NCBI RefSeq assembly: GCF_030549525.1 | Contig: NZ_CP130831.1 | Coordinates: 1,575,501-1,639,500, forward strand | Direction of reading: 5' to 3' | Length of the DNA stretch: 64,000 bases | Source: Stenotrophomonas sp. 704A1 | GTDB lineage: Bacteria > Pseudomonadota > Gammaproteobacteria > Xanthomonadales > Xanthomonadaceae | Shown here: piece after piece, positions 19,374 through 29,961 of the stretch | Layout: each line of letters opens with the position of its first letter | How positions within the stretch are numbered: the stretch's first letter is position 1 | Made by a program: the position numbers and the translations under genes | Notes under the pieces: generated by a model | The model's database searches: none | Seen by the model: the letters and a program-made list of their open reading frames with translations, nothing else | Told to the model about the DNA's origin: nothing

Positions 19374-20141
19374 TCAGAACGCGCGCATCAGCGAGATGAA
19401 GGCGGATGTCTGGCCGCTGCGGCGTGCCATCGGGCTGTCCTCGACCGCGTCACCGAACCACTGGTTGGCGACCACGCCGGTGGCGCGCCACTTGGGCCCC
19501 AGCGGTGTGCTGACGGCGATCTGCAGGCTGGGCGAGGTCGCACTGCCGGGCGCGTAGGCGGCCAGCCCGGAGCGCAGGGCTTCTTCGCCGCTGATGCCGT
19601 AGTAGTAGTCGAGCAGGCGCGCGCTGGAATGCACCACGCCCACCCGCGGGACCCAGGTGAAGCGGCCGGCCTGGATCGGGTAGCTGTAGTGCAGGCTCGA
19701 TTCGACACCGCCGCCGTGTCCGCTCACTTCGCGCTTGACGCTGGCGGCAAGCGCGCCCCAGTCGGCGCTGTATTCGGCGGTGACGCCGGCCATCGCCGAC
19801 ATCTGCCGGCTGTGCAGGCGCCGCAGCTGCGGGTCGTTCACATCGTCGGTCTTGAAACGCAGGGTGTAGGGCGTGACCACTGCCGACAGGCGCAGGCCGT
19901 CGGCCTTGTAGAGATGCATGCCCAGCGAGCCGGGGCTGGCGAAGAAGCGCTTGCCCTGCCAGGCCAGCGCCGGCAGCAGCAACGGCTTGTCGTCGTAATG
20001 CGCATAGGCACCGGTGGTCGCACCGAAGGTGATGCCGGCCTGGATGCCCGGTGCCTGTTCCTGCGCTCTGGCCAGCAACGGCGTGGAGAGAACGACGGTG
20101 CACAGCAGGGGGCGCAGCAGGACAGGGGGCAGTGAGGGCAT
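19374..20141 (-). CDS. MipA/OmpV family outer-membrane protein
   Basis: 255 residues from ATG 20141, which opens a signal peptide ending ARAQ. The mature protein is a beta-barrel with aromatic girdle residues and a C-terminal Phe (FISLMRAF), and motifs typical of MipA/OmpV (LPALAWQGKRFF, SGHGGGVESSL). MipA binds MltA and PBP1B in E. coli as a peptidoglycan scaffold; OmpV-like members act as small porins. It is divergent from a two-component system, an arrangement often seen when that system controls the porin. Confidence 0.87.
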   Translation of the reverse strand: MPSLPPVLLRPLLCTVVLSTPLLARAQEQAPGIQAGITFGATTGAYAHYDDKPLLLPALAWQGKRFFASPGSLGMHLYKADGLRLSAVVTPYTLRFKTDDVNDPQLRRLHSRQMSAMAGVTAEYSADWGALAASVKREVSGHGGGVESSLHYSYPIQAGRFTWVPRVGVVHSSARLLDYYYGISGEEALRSGLAAYAPGSATSPSLQIAVSTPLGPKWRATGVVANQWFGDAVEDSPMARRSGQTSAFISLMRAF

Positions 20142-20287
20142 CGGGGGAGCAGCATTGCAGGAGATGACGCTGCATGCTGCCGCCACAACATTGTCGGAAC
20201 ATTGCGCCGGCGCGGATCCGCCCGGATGCCGCCACGTGCACGCCGCAGGCACTATGATCGGCTCCGTTTCCGGCAGCCGAGTCCCCG

Positions 20288-20959
20288 ATGCGCATCCTCC
20301 TGGTCGAAGATGACCCCGATCTTTCGCGGGCCCTGCAATCCGGGCTCGAGCGCCAGGGCGTGGTTGCCGACGCGGTCGGTACGCTGGCCGAGGCAGCGCT
20401 GGCGCTGCGCGAGCCGGTGCACCAGCTGCTGCTGCTCGATCGCCAGCTGCCCGACGGCGATGGTGCCCGGTTCGTGGCCACGGCGCGTGCGCTGCGGCCG
20501 AACCTGGCGGTCATCATGCTCACCGCCAAGGGCACGCTGAGCGACAAGGTGGAGGGCCTGGATGTCGGCGCGGACGACTACCTGGTCAAGCCGGTGGCCA
20601 TCGAGGAACTGATGGCGCGCATCCGTGCCGTGTCGCGGCGGCCGTCGGCGATGGTCACACCGCGTCTGCGGCTGGGCCGGCTGGAGTTCGATTTCGAATC
20701 GCTGCAGGCGCAGGTGGACGGGCAGCCGGTCGCGCTGCCGCGACGCCAGGTGCTGGTGCTGCAGGCGCTGGCGATGCGCCAGGGGCGCACGGTCACGCGC
20801 TCGGCACTGGAAGCGGCGGTGTACGGCTTCGACGATGAGATCCAGTCCAATGCGCTGGACGCGCACATCTCCAAGCTGCGCAAGGCCTTGCAGCAGGCCG
20901 ATGCGGGCGTCGAGATCCACGTGATCCGCGGCGTCGGTTACCTGCTGGCGGAGGCCTGA
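20288..20959 (+). CDS. OmpR/PhoP-family response regulator
   Basis: 223 residues. The receiver has the acidic pair E7-D8-D9, phosphoacceptor Asp51 (LLLLDRQLPDG) and the LVKP lysine near residue 101. A winged-helix DNA-binding domain fills the C-terminal half (SNALDAHISKLRKAL, IRGVGYLL). The next gene, two bases later, is its histidine kinase. The input signal is unknown; divergence from the mipA-like gene suggests envelope stress or permeability control. Confidence 0.93.
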   Translation: MRILLVEDDPDLSRALQSGLERQGVVADAVGTLAEAALALREPVHQLLLLDRQLPDGDGARFVATARALRPNLAVIMLTAKGTLSDKVEGLDVGADDYLVKPVAIEELMARIRAVSRRPSAMVTPRLRLGRLEFDFESLQAQVDGQPVALPRRQVLVLQALAMRQGRTVTRSALEAAVYGFDDEIQSNALDAHISKLRKALQQADAGVEIHVIRGVGYLLAEA

Positions 20960-20960
20960 G

Positions 20961-22313
20961 ATGGCACGACCGATCCGTTCGATCACCCTCGGCCTGGCCT
21001 GGCGCCTGTTCTTGGCGCAGGCGTTCACGGTGCTGTTTGCCGTCGTCGCACTGATCCTGACCTGGGGTGACAAGGACACCTGGGGCATGGACATGTTCAT
21101 GGCCGAGGACGTCGCCAATGCCGTGCACAGCCGGGAGGGAACGCTGGTGCTGGACGAAGCGCGCTGGCAGAAGCTCGATGCCCGTGCAGGCGGCAACCTG
21201 TGGTTTGCCGCCGTGGACGATCGCGGCGCCTGGCTGCAGCGCGGGACGCTGCCGGCCATCCATGCGCCCCTGCTGGCACGGCTGCCCACCCTCGGCGCCT
21301 CCGAACTGGGTTCGCTGCTGCCGCCCTACCTGGACGTGGCGCGGGTGATGATCCGCAACGAGGAAGGCCGGCGCATCACCGTGATGGTCGGTGGCGCACC
21401 CAAGGGTGGCCTGCTCGATGGCGCGTTGATGGTGCTGCGCCTGATCGGCCTGTGGTTCTTCCTGCCGCTGATCGTGGTCACCCTGCTGGTGATGCCAACG
21501 GTGATCCATCGCGCCATGCGCGGTGTGCGCCGGTCGGCGCAGCAGGCGAAGGAGCTGGACATCGGCCAGCCCGGCGCACGCCTGGATGCGCAGCTGGTGT
21601 CCACTGAAGTAGCGCCGCTGGTCGAGGCATTCAACGATGCCATCGACAAGGTGCAGCAGGGATACGCGGCGCGCGACAAGTTCCTGGCCGACGCCGCCCA
21701 CGAGCTGCGGGTGCCGATCGCAGTGGTACAGGCGCGGCTGTCGCAGCTGCCGCAGGGCGAGCTGAAGTCTCAGCTGCTCACCGATGTGGCGCGGCTGGGC
21801 AACGTCGCCGAGCACCTGCTCGACCTGCAGCGGCTGGACCGCAACATCGCCGCCCTGCAGCGCGTGGACCTGGCGCACGTCGTGCGTGAAGCCGCCGCCG
21901 ACCTGGCGCCGCTGGTGGTGGGTGCCGGCTACGGCTTCGAAGTGGATGCACCGGAAACGCCGGTGTGGATCCAGGGCGACGGGCTGGCGCTGGGCCGGGT
22001 GATCGCCAACCTGGTGCACAACGCGATCGTGCACGGTGGCGGACGCGGCACCATCTGCGTGCGGCTGGATGCCTTCGGCCTGCTGGAAGTCAGCGACCAG
22101 GGCGCCGGCGTGCCGGTGGGCGACCGCGAAGCGATCTTCGAACCGTTCCACCGCCTGCGTGCGGCCGGCAGCGGCAGCGGCCTCGGCCTGCACCTGGTAA
22201 AGGAAATCGTGCAGCACCACGGCGGTACCGTCAGCGTCGGTGAAGCGGTCGGCGGCGGCGCCAGCTTCCGGGTCAACTTCCATCGCGGCAGCGTGCGTCG
22301 CTCCAGCGGCTGA
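20961..22313 (+). CDS. Sensor histidine kinase
   Basis: 450 residues. Two transmembrane helices (about 12-34 and 158-180) flank a roughly 120-residue periplasmic sensor domain. The H-box is FLADAAHELR with His247, and the ATPase domain carries N (NLVHNAIVHGG), G1 (DQGAGVP), F (FEPFHR) and G2 (GSGSGLGLHLVK) boxes. It pairs with the response regulator directly upstream. The ligand is not predictable. Confidence 0.93.
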   Translation: MARPIRSITLGLAWRLFLAQAFTVLFAVVALILTWGDKDTWGMDMFMAEDVANAVHSREGTLVLDEARWQKLDARAGGNLWFAAVDDRGAWLQRGTLPAIHAPLLARLPTLGASELGSLLPPYLDVARVMIRNEEGRRITVMVGGAPKGGLLDGALMVLRLIGLWFFLPLIVVTLLVMPTVIHRAMRGVRRSAQQAKELDIGQPGARLDAQLVSTEVAPLVEAFNDAIDKVQQGYAARDKFLADAAHELRVPIAVVQARLSQLPQGELKSQLLTDVARLGNVAEHLLDLQRLDRNIAALQRVDLAHVVREAAADLAPLVVGAGYGFEVDAPETPVWIQGDGLALGRVIANLVHNAIVHGGGRGTICVRLDAFGLLEVSDQGAGVPVGDREAIFEPFHRLRAAGSGSGLGLHLVKEIVQHHGGTVSVGEAVGGGASFRVNFHRGSVRRSSG

Positions 22314-22372
22314 CCGTCGCGTGCGCGCTTGCCTGATGGCGGCAGGCTGCGGCGGCGCGGCAGTCTGTGCCC

Positions 22373-24772
22373 ATGCCTGCCGAGCGCACACCGCCGCCGA
22401 TGCTGGGCCCGGCGTGTGCCGCCGGCCTGGTCACGGGCGCACTGGCATGCGTGCTGTTGCCGGCGCTGCCGCCGCTATGGCCCTGCGTCGCGGCGGCCGG
22501 CCTGGCGGCGTCGGGATGGTTGCTGCGCTGGCGCGGGCGCGGACCCGCTGCGCTGCTGTTCGGCCTGGCCTGGACCGCCTGCCACGGCCACTGGGCGCTG
22601 CGGGCACAGCTGCCGGCTGGCGCCGCGGCACAGGAGGTGGTGGTGCGCGGCCGGGTGGTCGACCTGCCCGAAACCGGACCGGACCATACCCGGTTCCTGC
22701 TGGACGTGCAGCGTTGCGATGCAATGCCGGCGCTGCAGGGGCGGTTGCTGCAGGTCGGCTGGCACGACCCGTGGCGCGCCGCTGCGGGCGATGGCGCCGC
22801 TGATCTGCGCCACCGCGTGCAGGCAGGTGCCCAGTGGCAGCTTGCGCTGCAGGTGCGACCACCGCGCTCGCGCATCAACCCGGGCGGCTCCGATGGCGAA
22901 CGGCATGCGCTGCTGCGTGGACTGGCCGGCAGCGGCCGCGTACGGGCGGCGGCCGGCGCACGCGAACTGCGCGGTGCACACGGGCTTCCGGCGTGGCGGC
23001 AGCGCACCAGCGCGGCGATTGCCGCACAGGTCGCACGCCCGTCGGCGCGCTTCATCCAGGCGCTGGCGCTGGGGGATACGCGCGCCCTGTCGGATGCCGA
23101 CTGGGCGCAGCTGCGTGCGCTGGGCCTGACCCACCTGATTGCCATTTCCGGCTTCCATGTCGGCCTGGTCGCCGGCGCTGCCGCGCTGCTGTGCGCCGGA
23201 CTCTGGCGGCTGTGGCCGGGCCTGGCCAGGTACTGGCCACGCCCGCAGGCGGCAGCGTGCGCGGCTGCGCTGGCCGCGGCCGGCTACGCCGTCATCGCCG
23301 GCAGCGAGCTGCCGACCGTGCGCACCGCGTTGATGATCGGCGTGGTGGCGCTGGCGCGGGCGGCGCGGCGACCGGTGACGGTGGCCCAGGGATTGTCGCT
23401 GGCGGCCTTGGCGATGCTGCTGCCGGCGCCGCTGTCGGTCATGTCGGCGGGGTTCTGGCTCAGCTTCGGCGGCGTGCTGTGGCTGCTCTGGTGCCTGCCG
23501 CAGGGGCGGCCGCGGGGCGCGGTGGCGCTGCTGCGGGGCGCGGTGGCGTCGCAGGGCGTGGCCAGCGTCGCCCTGCTGCCGCTGGCCGTGGTCCTGTTCG
23601 GTGGCACGGCCCGCCTGGGGCCGTTGCTGAACCTGCCGGTCATTCCGTGGTGGAGCCTGCTGGTGGTGCCGCTGGCCCTGCTGGGCACCGCGCTGCAGGC
23701 GCTGCGCGACGGTGCCGGGCAGGGCCCCTGGCGGGCGGCGGCGTGGCTGTTCGACCTCAGCTGGCGGCTGCTGCAGCCGCTGGCCGAGCATCCGCAGGCG
23801 ATGTGGTGGCTGGCGCAGGCCCCGCTCTGGGCGTTGCCGGCGGCGCTGCTGGGGGTGTTCTGGTGGCTGCTGCCGCGCGGCGCGGGCGGTGTGCTGGAGG
23901 GGACACTGTTGTGCCTGCCGCTGCTGTGGCCGGCGCGCCCGGCGCCTGCGCAGGGGGAGGTGGAACTGCTGGTGCATGACGTCGGCCAGGGCGCGGCCGT
24001 GCTGGTGCGGACCGCCCGCCATGCGCTGTGGTACGACGTCGGCCCGCCGATGGCCGGGCAGGGCGACGAACGGGTGCTGGTGCCGGCCCTGCGCGCGCTG
24101 GGACAGGCGGCGCCCGGGCGGGTGCTGATCAGCCACGATCATCTGGACCACAGCGGCAACCTGGCTGCGTTGCAGCGCCGGTTGCCGGGCCTGGAGGTGC
24201 TGGCGCCGCCGGGCGCCATGATCGCCGGGGCCGGCCACTGCCATCGCGGGCTGCGCTGGCAGTGGGACGGGGTCGATTTCCAGGTGCTGCACCCTGCGCC
24301 GGATGACCGCGTCGATGGCAACGAGTCCAGCTGCGTGCTGCGGATCGCCGCGGCCAACGGGGTGGCGCTGCTGCCCGGCGACATCGGCCGGCACGGTGAG
24401 CAGGCGCTGCTGCAGCAGGGCGCCGCCGCGCTGCGCGCGGACGTGGTGCTGGTGCCGCACCACGGCAGTGGCGGCAGCTCCACGGCGGATTGGGTGCGCG
24501 CGGTGGCGCCGCGGCTGGCGCTGGTCTCGGCCGGGCACCAGAACCGGTTCGGCCACCCGAAACGTGACGTGGTCCAGCGCTGGCGCGCGGTCGGGGCCGA
24601 AGTGCTGTCCACCGCCGATGCCGGGGCGATCCGCGTATGGCTTGGCGCGCAAGGGCTGCAGGTGCGTGAACAGCGCATCCATGCGGCTGGATGGTGGGAT
24701 GCCGCTGGGCGGGCGCGGTCGGCTGCTATCCTATCGCCGATCGAACAAGCGGCCGCTGGGCCGGAGGGTTGA
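22373..24772 (+). CDS. comEC: DNA internalization competence protein ComEC/Rec2
   Basis: 799 residues from ATG 22373 (GTG 22367 is an alternative; no clear ribosome site). An N-terminal OB-like periplasmic part is followed by a competence domain with many membrane helices (LTHLIAISGFHVGLVAG is the family signature) and a C-terminal metallo-beta-lactamase-like domain with SHDHLDHSGN. ComEC forms the inner-membrane channel for single-stranded DNA in natural transformation. It stands 3 bases before exbB in a long plus-strand run. Together with the pilus operon it indicates possible natural competence. Confidence 0.93.
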   Translation: MPAERTPPPMLGPACAAGLVTGALACVLLPALPPLWPCVAAAGLAASGWLLRWRGRGPAALLFGLAWTACHGHWALRAQLPAGAAAQEVVVRGRVVDLPETGPDHTRFLLDVQRCDAMPALQGRLLQVGWHDPWRAAAGDGAADLRHRVQAGAQWQLALQVRPPRSRINPGGSDGERHALLRGLAGSGRVRAAAGARELRGAHGLPAWRQRTSAAIAAQVARPSARFIQALALGDTRALSDADWAQLRALGLTHLIAISGFHVGLVAGAAALLCAGLWRLWPGLARYWPRPQAAACAAALAAAGYAVIAGSELPTVRTALMIGVVALARAARRPVTVAQGLSLAALAMLLPAPLSVMSAGFWLSFGGVLWLLWCLPQGRPRGAVALLRGAVASQGVASVALLPLAVVLFGGTARLGPLLNLPVIPWWSLLVVPLALLGTALQALRDGAGQGPWRAAAWLFDLSWRLLQPLAEHPQAMWWLAQAPLWALPAALLGVFWWLLPRGAGGVLEGTLLCLPLLWPARPAPAQGEVELLVHDVGQGAAVLVRTARHALWYDVGPPMAGQGDERVLVPALRALGQAAPGRVLISHDHLDHSGNLAALQRRLPGLEVLAPPGAMIAGAGHCHRGLRWQWDGVDFQVLHPAPDDRVDGNESSCVLRIAAANGVALLPGDIGRHGEQALLQQGAAALRADVVLVPHHGSGGSSTADWVRAVAPRLALVSAGHQNRFGHPKRDVVQRWRAVGAEVLSTADAGAIRVWLGAQGLQVREQRIHAAGWWDAAGRARSAAILSPIEQAAAGPEG

Positions 24773-24775
24773 AAC

Positions 24776-25438
24776 GTGTGGGAACTGGTCAAGGCCGGTG
24801 GCTGGCCGATGGTGCCGCTGCTGCTGTTGGGCGTACTGGCTTTGGCGATCGTCCTGGAGCGTTTCTGGTCCCTGCGGCGTAACGAGGTGCTGCCGCCCGG
24901 GCTGGGCCAGGAAGTGCGCAACTGGGCCGCACGCGGCAAGCTCGACCCGGCGCACCTGCAGACCCTGCGTTCCAACTCGCCGCTGGGCGCACTGCTGGCT
25001 GCCGCACTGGAAGCGCGCAATCGTCCGCGCGACCAGATCCGTGAGCGCATCGAAGACACCGGTCGCCATCTGGTGCACCGCATGGAGCGCTTCCTCAATG
25101 CGCTGGGCACGATCGCTTCGGCCGGCCCGCTGCTGGGCCTGCTCGGTACCGTGGTCGGCATGATCCAGATGTTCCTCGGCATCCTCGACCATGGCGTGGG
25201 CGACGTGAACCAGCTGGCCGGCGGCATCGGCAAGGCGCTGGTGTGCACCGCCACCGGCATGATCGTGGCGATTCCGGCGCTGATGTTCCATCGCTACTTC
25301 AAGGGCCGCATCCACGGCTACGTCGTGGAGATGGAGCAGGAGGCCAGTGCGCTGCTGGACACGCTGGATGGTCGCCCGGGGGTGATGAACCCGGCACCGG
25401 CCGCGCGCGCCGCCTCCGCCGCCACGGCAAAGGCCTGA
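24776..25438 (+). CDS. exbB: MotA/TolQ/ExbB proton channel family protein
   Basis: 220 residues from a GTG start at 24776 with GGAGGG seven bases upstream. Three transmembrane helices; the conserved GLLGTVVGMI segment in helix 2 is present. It forms the proton channel of an ExbBD energy transducer with the gene downstream. In xanthomonads this pair lies next to msbA, as here. Confidence 0.92.
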   Translation: MWELVKAGGWPMVPLLLLGVLALAIVLERFWSLRRNEVLPPGLGQEVRNWAARGKLDPAHLQTLRSNSPLGALLAAALEARNRPRDQIRERIEDTGRHLVHRMERFLNALGTIASAGPLLGLLGTVVGMIQMFLGILDHGVGDVNQLAGGIGKALVCTATGMIVAIPALMFHRYFKGRIHGYVVEMEQEASALLDTLDGRPGVMNPAPAARAASAATAKA

Positions 25439-25441
25439 TCG

Positions 25442-25864
25442 ATGCGTATCGGCAACGACCGGTCCCAGGATGAACCGCATATCGACCTGGTGCCGCTGAT
25501 CGACGTCATCCTGGTGCTGATCATCTTCTTCGTGGTCACCACCACGTTCGACGCGCGCTCGACCCTGCAGGTGCAGCTGCCGACCGCCAGCGAGCAGCAG
25601 ACCCATGAACCGCCGCGCTCGCTGAGCGTGCTGATCAACGCGGACGGTCGCTACTTCGTCAATGACCAGGAAGTGCTGCGCAGTGATGTCGAATCGGTCA
25701 AGCAGACGATCGCCGCCGTTGCCGGCAGTGATCGCGAACAGACCGTGCTGCTGCGCGCCGACGCACGCACTCCCTACCAGGCCGTGGTCACCGCGCAGGA
25801 TGCGCTGGGCCAGCTCGGCTTCCGTCGTATCGCCATTGCAACAGCGCCAGAGGTGCGTCCATGA
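25442..25864 (+). CDS. exbD: Biopolymer transport protein ExbD/TolR family
   Basis: 140 residues with a single N-terminal transmembrane helix carrying the functional Asp (PLIDVILVLIIFF) and a periplasmic domain. It is spaced three bases from exbB and overlaps msbA by ATGA. With ExbB it converts proton motive force into work for a TonB-type protein; no tonB is in the window. Confidence 0.92.
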   Translation: MRIGNDRSQDEPHIDLVPLIDVILVLIIFFVVTTTFDARSTLQVQLPTASEQQTHEPPRSLSVLINADGRYFVNDQEVLRSDVESVKQTIAAVAGSDREQTVLLRADARTPYQAVVTAQDALGQLGFRRIAIATAPEVRP

Positions 25865-27609
25865 GTTCCCATCACGCGCCGGTGTGGCCGATCTACAAAC
25901 GACTGCTGGGCTACACCCGGGCCTATTGGGTGTTCATGGTGGCCGCGGTGATCGCCATGGTGGTCGAAGCGCTGGCCGGCTACCACTTCACCAAGCTGAT
26001 GGAGCCGCTGGTCAACGAGGGCTTCGTCGACCCGCAGCCGCGTGCGGCGGTGGTGCTGCCGCTGACCATTCTTGGCCTGTTCCTGATGCGCAGCCTGGCG
26101 ACCTGGGTCAGTGACTACACGCTGGCCCGCACCGGCCGCAGCGTGGTGCGCGATCTGCGCGAGCAGGTGCTGCAGAAGTACCTGCACCTGCCGTCCTCGC
26201 ATTTCGACAGCGAAGCCACCCCGGTGATGGTCAGCCGCCTGAACTTCGATACCGAGCAGGTCACCCAGGCCAGCGCCGATGCGCTCAAGACCATCGTGGC
26301 CGACACCCTGACCATCATTGCGATGCTGGTGGTGATGCTGCAGATGAGCGTCAAGGTCACCCTCGCGATGCTGCTGGTGGTGCCGCTGATCGGCGGCATC
26401 GTGTCCTACGTGGGCAAGCGCTACCGGCGCATCAGCCGCGGTATCCAGGACGGCATGGGCACCATGGCGCAGACCGCCGAGCAGTCGCTGGCCGCGCAGC
26501 AGGAAGTGAAGGTTCACGGCACCCAGCAGCACGAGATCTCGCGCTACTCGCGCCTGGCCAACCGCATGCTGGCGCTGAACATGAAGGTGGAAGTCACCCG
26601 TGCCGCCGCCTCCAGCGTGGTGCAGTTCCTGGCCGCGCTCGCGCTGGCGGTGATCGTATGGGTATCGACCCGCGAAGCCCTTGCCGGCAAGCTCAACGCA
26701 GGCCAGTTCATGGGGCTGATGACCTCGATGATGGCCATCATTCCCTCGCTGCGCCGCCTGACCAGCGTGCAGACCTCCATCTCGCGCGGTGTGGCCGCCG
26801 CCGAGCGCCTGTTCGGCATCATCGACATGCCGGTCGAGCGTGACGAAGGCCGGCACAGCGTACAGCGCGTGCGCGGCGAGCTGGCCTTCGAGCACGTCAT
26901 GCTGCGTTACCGCGAAGACAGCGGCATCGCCCTGGACGACATCAGCTTCGTGGCCCGGCCCGGCACGGTGACCGCCATCGTCGGCCGTTCCGGCAGCGGC
27001 AAGACCAGCCTGATCCGGCTGGTGCCGCGCTTCTACGAGCCCAACGGTGGCCGCATCCTGCTCGATGGCGTCGCCCTGGACGACTACCCGCTGGCCGACC
27101 TGCGCCGGCAGGTGGCCATCGTCGGCCAGAAGGTGATGCTGTTCGATGACACCATTGCCGCCAACATCGCCTATGGCATGGACGCCACCGACGAACAGAT
27201 CCGCGCGGCGGCCGAAGCGGCCAATGCCTGGGAGTTCATCGCGCGCATGCCGCAGCAGCTGCAGACGCCGGTGGGCGAGAACGGTGCGCTGCTGTCCGGT
27301 GGCCAGCGCCAGCGCCTGGCGATCGCGCGGGCGATCCTGCGCGACGCCCCCATCCTGATCCTGGACGAAGCCACCGCCGCGCTGGACAACGAATCCGAAC
27401 GGCTGGTGCAGGATGCCCTGCAGCGCCTGATGCCCGAGCGCACCACGCTGGTGATCGCGCACCGCCTGTCCACCATCGAACATGCCGACCAGGTGCTGGT
27501 GATGGACCATGGCCGCATCGTTGAACGTGGCACCCACCAGGAACTTCTGGCGATGGGCGGCCTGTACCAGCACCTGCACAACATGCAGTTCCGCGAAAGG
27601 CAGGACTGA
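25861..27609 (+). CDS. msbA: Lipid A export ATP-binding/permease protein MsbA
   Basis: 582 residues: six transmembrane helices in the first 320 residues and a full ABC ATPase domain with Walker A GRSGSGKT (about 375-382), signature LSGGQRQR (about 478), Walker B ILILDEAT (about 498) and the H-loop IAHRLST. The size and the lpxK-kdsB neighbourhood fit MsbA, which flips core-lipid A across the inner membrane. It overlaps exbD (4 bases) and lpxK (1 base). Confidence 0.96.
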   Translation: MSSHHAPVWPIYKRLLGYTRAYWVFMVAAVIAMVVEALAGYHFTKLMEPLVNEGFVDPQPRAAVVLPLTILGLFLMRSLATWVSDYTLARTGRSVVRDLREQVLQKYLHLPSSHFDSEATPVMVSRLNFDTEQVTQASADALKTIVADTLTIIAMLVVMLQMSVKVTLAMLLVVPLIGGIVSYVGKRYRRISRGIQDGMGTMAQTAEQSLAAQQEVKVHGTQQHEISRYSRLANRMLALNMKVEVTRAAASSVVQFLAALALAVIVWVSTREALAGKLNAGQFMGLMTSMMAIIPSLRRLTSVQTSISRGVAAAERLFGIIDMPVERDEGRHSVQRVRGELAFEHVMLRYREDSGIALDDISFVARPGTVTAIVGRSGSGKTSLIRLVPRFYEPNGGRILLDGVALDDYPLADLRRQVAIVGQKVMLFDDTIAANIAYGMDATDEQIRAAAEAANAWEFIARMPQQLQTPVGENGALLSGGQRQRLAIARAILRDAPILILDEATAALDNESERLVQDALQRLMPERTTLVIAHRLSTIEHADQVLVMDHGRIVERGTHQELLAMGGLYQHLHNMQFRERQD

Positions 27610-28628
27610 TGGCGGGCAAGGGTACCCAGACACCGCCGTACTGGTATGACGGCAGCCCGGTTCCGTGGCCGATGCGGCTGCTGGCGCCACTGTATGCCGG
27701 GGTTACCGCGCTGCGCCGGCGCCTGTACCGCCGTGGCTGGCGCAAGCGCCATGCGCTGCCGGTACCGGTCATCGTGGTCGGCAACATCACCGCCGGGGGC
27801 ACCGGCAAGACCCCGCTCACCATCGCCCTGGTCGAGCGCCTGCGGGCTGCCGGCTGGAAACCGGGTGTGGCCAGCCGGGGCTATGGCCGCGAGGATGCCG
27901 ACACGCCGCTGTGGGTGAAGGCCGATACGCCCACCGCCAAGGGCGGTGACGAGCCGGTGCTGATTGCCTGGAAGACCGGCGTGCCGGTCAGGGTGGACCG
28001 CGATCGGGTGGCGGCCGGCAAGGCGCTGATCGAGGCCGGCTGCGATGTGATCGTCTGCGACGATGGCCTGCAGCACTACCGGCTGGCACGCGATATCGAG
28101 ATCGAAGTGGTCGATGCCCAGCGTCGCTACGGCAACGGCCTGATGATTCCGGCCGGCCCGCTGCGCGAGCCGGTCAGCCGTGCCGCTGAATGTGATTTCC
28201 GCGTGGTCAATCTCGGCCAGGCCGACGAAGACAGTGCAGCCCAGGCCTGCGGATTCGGGCAGTGGCCGATGGCCCTGCACATCGACAGTGCGCAGCCACT
28301 GGCCGGCGGCCGTGCGCGCCCGCTGGCGTACTTCAAGGGCCAGCGCGTGCACGCCGTGGCCGGCATCGCCCACCCGCAGCGCTTCTTCGACATGCTGCGC
28401 GCGCGCGGCATCGGCGTGGTGCCGCATGCGTTCGCCGACCACCAGGCCTACCAGCCGCAGGACCTGGCGTTCGGCAGCCAGCTGCCGGTGCTGATGACCG
28501 AGAAGGACGCGGTGAAGTGCCGCGCGTTCGGCAACGACTGGCATTACGCGGTGCCGCTGCGCGCAGAGATGCCTGCTGCGTTCTGGGTCGCGCTGACCGA
28601 CCGCCTGGACAAGCTGCGACCGAACTGA
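27609..28628 (+). CDS. lpxK: Tetraacyldisaccharide 4'-kinase
   Basis: 339 residues. Membrane-associated N-terminus followed by the P-loop TAGGTGKTP (61-69). LpxK phosphorylates the 4'-position of the lipid A precursor at the inner membrane. It starts inside the msbA stop codon (TGATG) as in many proteobacteria. Confidence 0.96.
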   Translation: MAGKGTQTPPYWYDGSPVPWPMRLLAPLYAGVTALRRRLYRRGWRKRHALPVPVIVVGNITAGGTGKTPLTIALVERLRAAGWKPGVASRGYGREDADTPLWVKADTPTAKGGDEPVLIAWKTGVPVRVDRDRVAAGKALIEAGCDVIVCDDGLQHYRLARDIEIEVVDAQRRYGNGLMIPAGPLREPVSRAAECDFRVVNLGQADEDSAAQACGFGQWPMALHIDSAQPLAGGRARPLAYFKGQRVHAVAGIAHPQRFFDMLRARGIGVVPHAFADHQAYQPQDLAFGSQLPVLMTEKDAVKCRAFGNDWHYAVPLRAEMPAAFWVALTDRLDKLRPN

Positions 28629-28702
28629 GCGGCCGCGCGGCGCTTGCAAAACCACGCCGCCGGCCGCATTCCTGCTGTATCGCGCCTGCCGAGTACGCCC
28701 GC

Positions 28703-29476
28703 ATGACCGAATTCGTTGTTGCCATCCCGGCCCGCTATGCCGCATCGCGGCTGCCGGGCAAGCCGCTGCGCCTGCTGGGCGGGGAGCCGCTGGTGCTGCA
28801 CGTGGCGCGCCGCGCGCTGCAGGCCGGTGCCCGTGAGGTCTGGGTCGCCACCGATGATCCGCGCATTGCCGATGCGCTGGCAGGCCTGGCCGAAGTGAAC
28901 GTGGCCATGACGGCCGCGTCCCACGCATCGGGCACCGATCGGCTGGCCGAATGCGCGCGCAGCGCCGGCTGGGCCGACGACACCGTGGTGGTCAACCTGC
29001 AGGGCGACGAACCGTTCGCACCGGCCGCCGGCATCCGCGCGGTGGCCGAGGCGCTGCTGGCCGGCACGGCGCCGATGTCGACCCTGGCCACGCCGGTCGA
29101 GGATGCGCGTACGCTGTTCGACCCCAACGTGGTCAAGCTGGTGCGCAACGTGCGCAACGAGGCCATGTACTTCAGCCGGGCCCCCATCGCCTGGCATCGC
29201 GATGGCTTCGCGCAGGGCCGCGATCACCTGCCCGACGGCCACCAGTGGCTGCGCCACATCGGCATCTATGGCTACCGCGCCGGCTTCCTGCAGCAGTTCG
29301 CCGCAATGCCGCCGGGCCAGCTGGAGCGGGTGGAATCGCTGGAGCAGCTGCGCGTGCTTGAAGCCGGGTTCCCGATCAGCGTGGCGATCACGCCCGAAGC
29401 CTTCCCGCCGGGCATCGATACGCCGGAGGATCTGCAGCGCGCCGAGACCCTGCTGCGGGCGATGGCCGCGCGATGA
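28703..29476 (+). CDS. kdsB: 3-deoxy-manno-octulosonate cytidylyltransferase
   Basis: 257 residues from ATG 28703. The N-terminus [18 protein letters not shown] is the KdsB nucleotidyltransferase signature, and NLQGDEPF is the CTP-binding/catalytic loop. It makes CMP-Kdo for the lipopolysaccharide inner core. A 74-base gap separates it from lpxK. Confidence 0.96.
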   Translation: MTEFVVAIPARYAASRLPGKPLRLLGGEPLVLHVARRALQAGAREVWVATDDPRIADALAGLAEVNVAMTAASHASGTDRLAECARSAGWADDTVVVNLQGDEPFAPAAGIRAVAEALLAGTAPMSTLATPVEDARTLFDPNVVKLVRNVRNEAMYFSRAPIAWHRDGFAQGRDHLPDGHQWLRHIGIYGYRAGFLQQFAAMPPGQLERVESLEQLRVLEAGFPISVAITPEAFPPGIDTPEDLQRAETLLRAMAAR

Positions 29477-29961
29477 AGCTGCTGCTGGTCTGCCTGGGCA
29501 ACATCTGCCGCTCGCCGATGGCCGAAGGTGCGCTGCGTGCGCGCCTGGAGGCCTCTGCCTTGGCCGGACGCGTGCAGATCGACTCGGCTGGCACCGGGGA
29601 CTGGCACGTGGGGCAGCCGCCGGACCGGCGCGCCGTCGCCTGCGCGGCCGGGCATGGCGTGGACATCGCCGGCCTGCGCGCGCGGCAGCTGCAGGCGGCC
29701 GATTTCGAACGGTTCGACTGGATCCTGTGCGCCGACGAGGCCAACCTGCGTGATGCCGGCCGTCTGGCCACGGCGACCCAGCGCGGACGCCTGGCCCTGT
29801 ACCTGCCGTGGTCGGGCGGGCAGGGCGGTCAGGCCATCCCCGATCCCTATACCGGCGGCCGGGACCATTTCGAGCAGGTCTGGTCGCTGGTCGACGCAGC
29901 GGCAGAACGTGCGGTGGCACGCCTGTTGCATGACGCCGACTCCGGCATAATCGGGTCATGA
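29473..29961 (+). CDS. Low-molecular-weight protein tyrosine phosphatase
   Basis: 162 residues. The P-loop C7-L-G-N-I-C-R13-S14 is near the N-terminus and the catalytic Asp lies in D124-P-Y126, as in the family. It overlaps kdsB by ATGA and the NHL gene likewise. No cognate tyrosine kinase is in the window; envelope polysaccharide control is one possible role. Confidence 0.93.
   Translation: MKLLLVCLGNICRSPMAEGALRARLEASALAGRVQIDSAGTGDWHVGQPPDRRAVACAAGHGVDIAGLRARQLQAADFERFDWILCADEANLRDAGRLATATQRGRLALYLPWSGGQGGQAIPDPYTGGRDHFEQVWSLVDAAAERAVARLLHDADSGIIGS

Noticed and set aside
22475..24682. 735-codon minus-strand frame
   Set aside because: Antisense to comEC and rich in Arg/Gln/His repeats; no domain or ribosome site.
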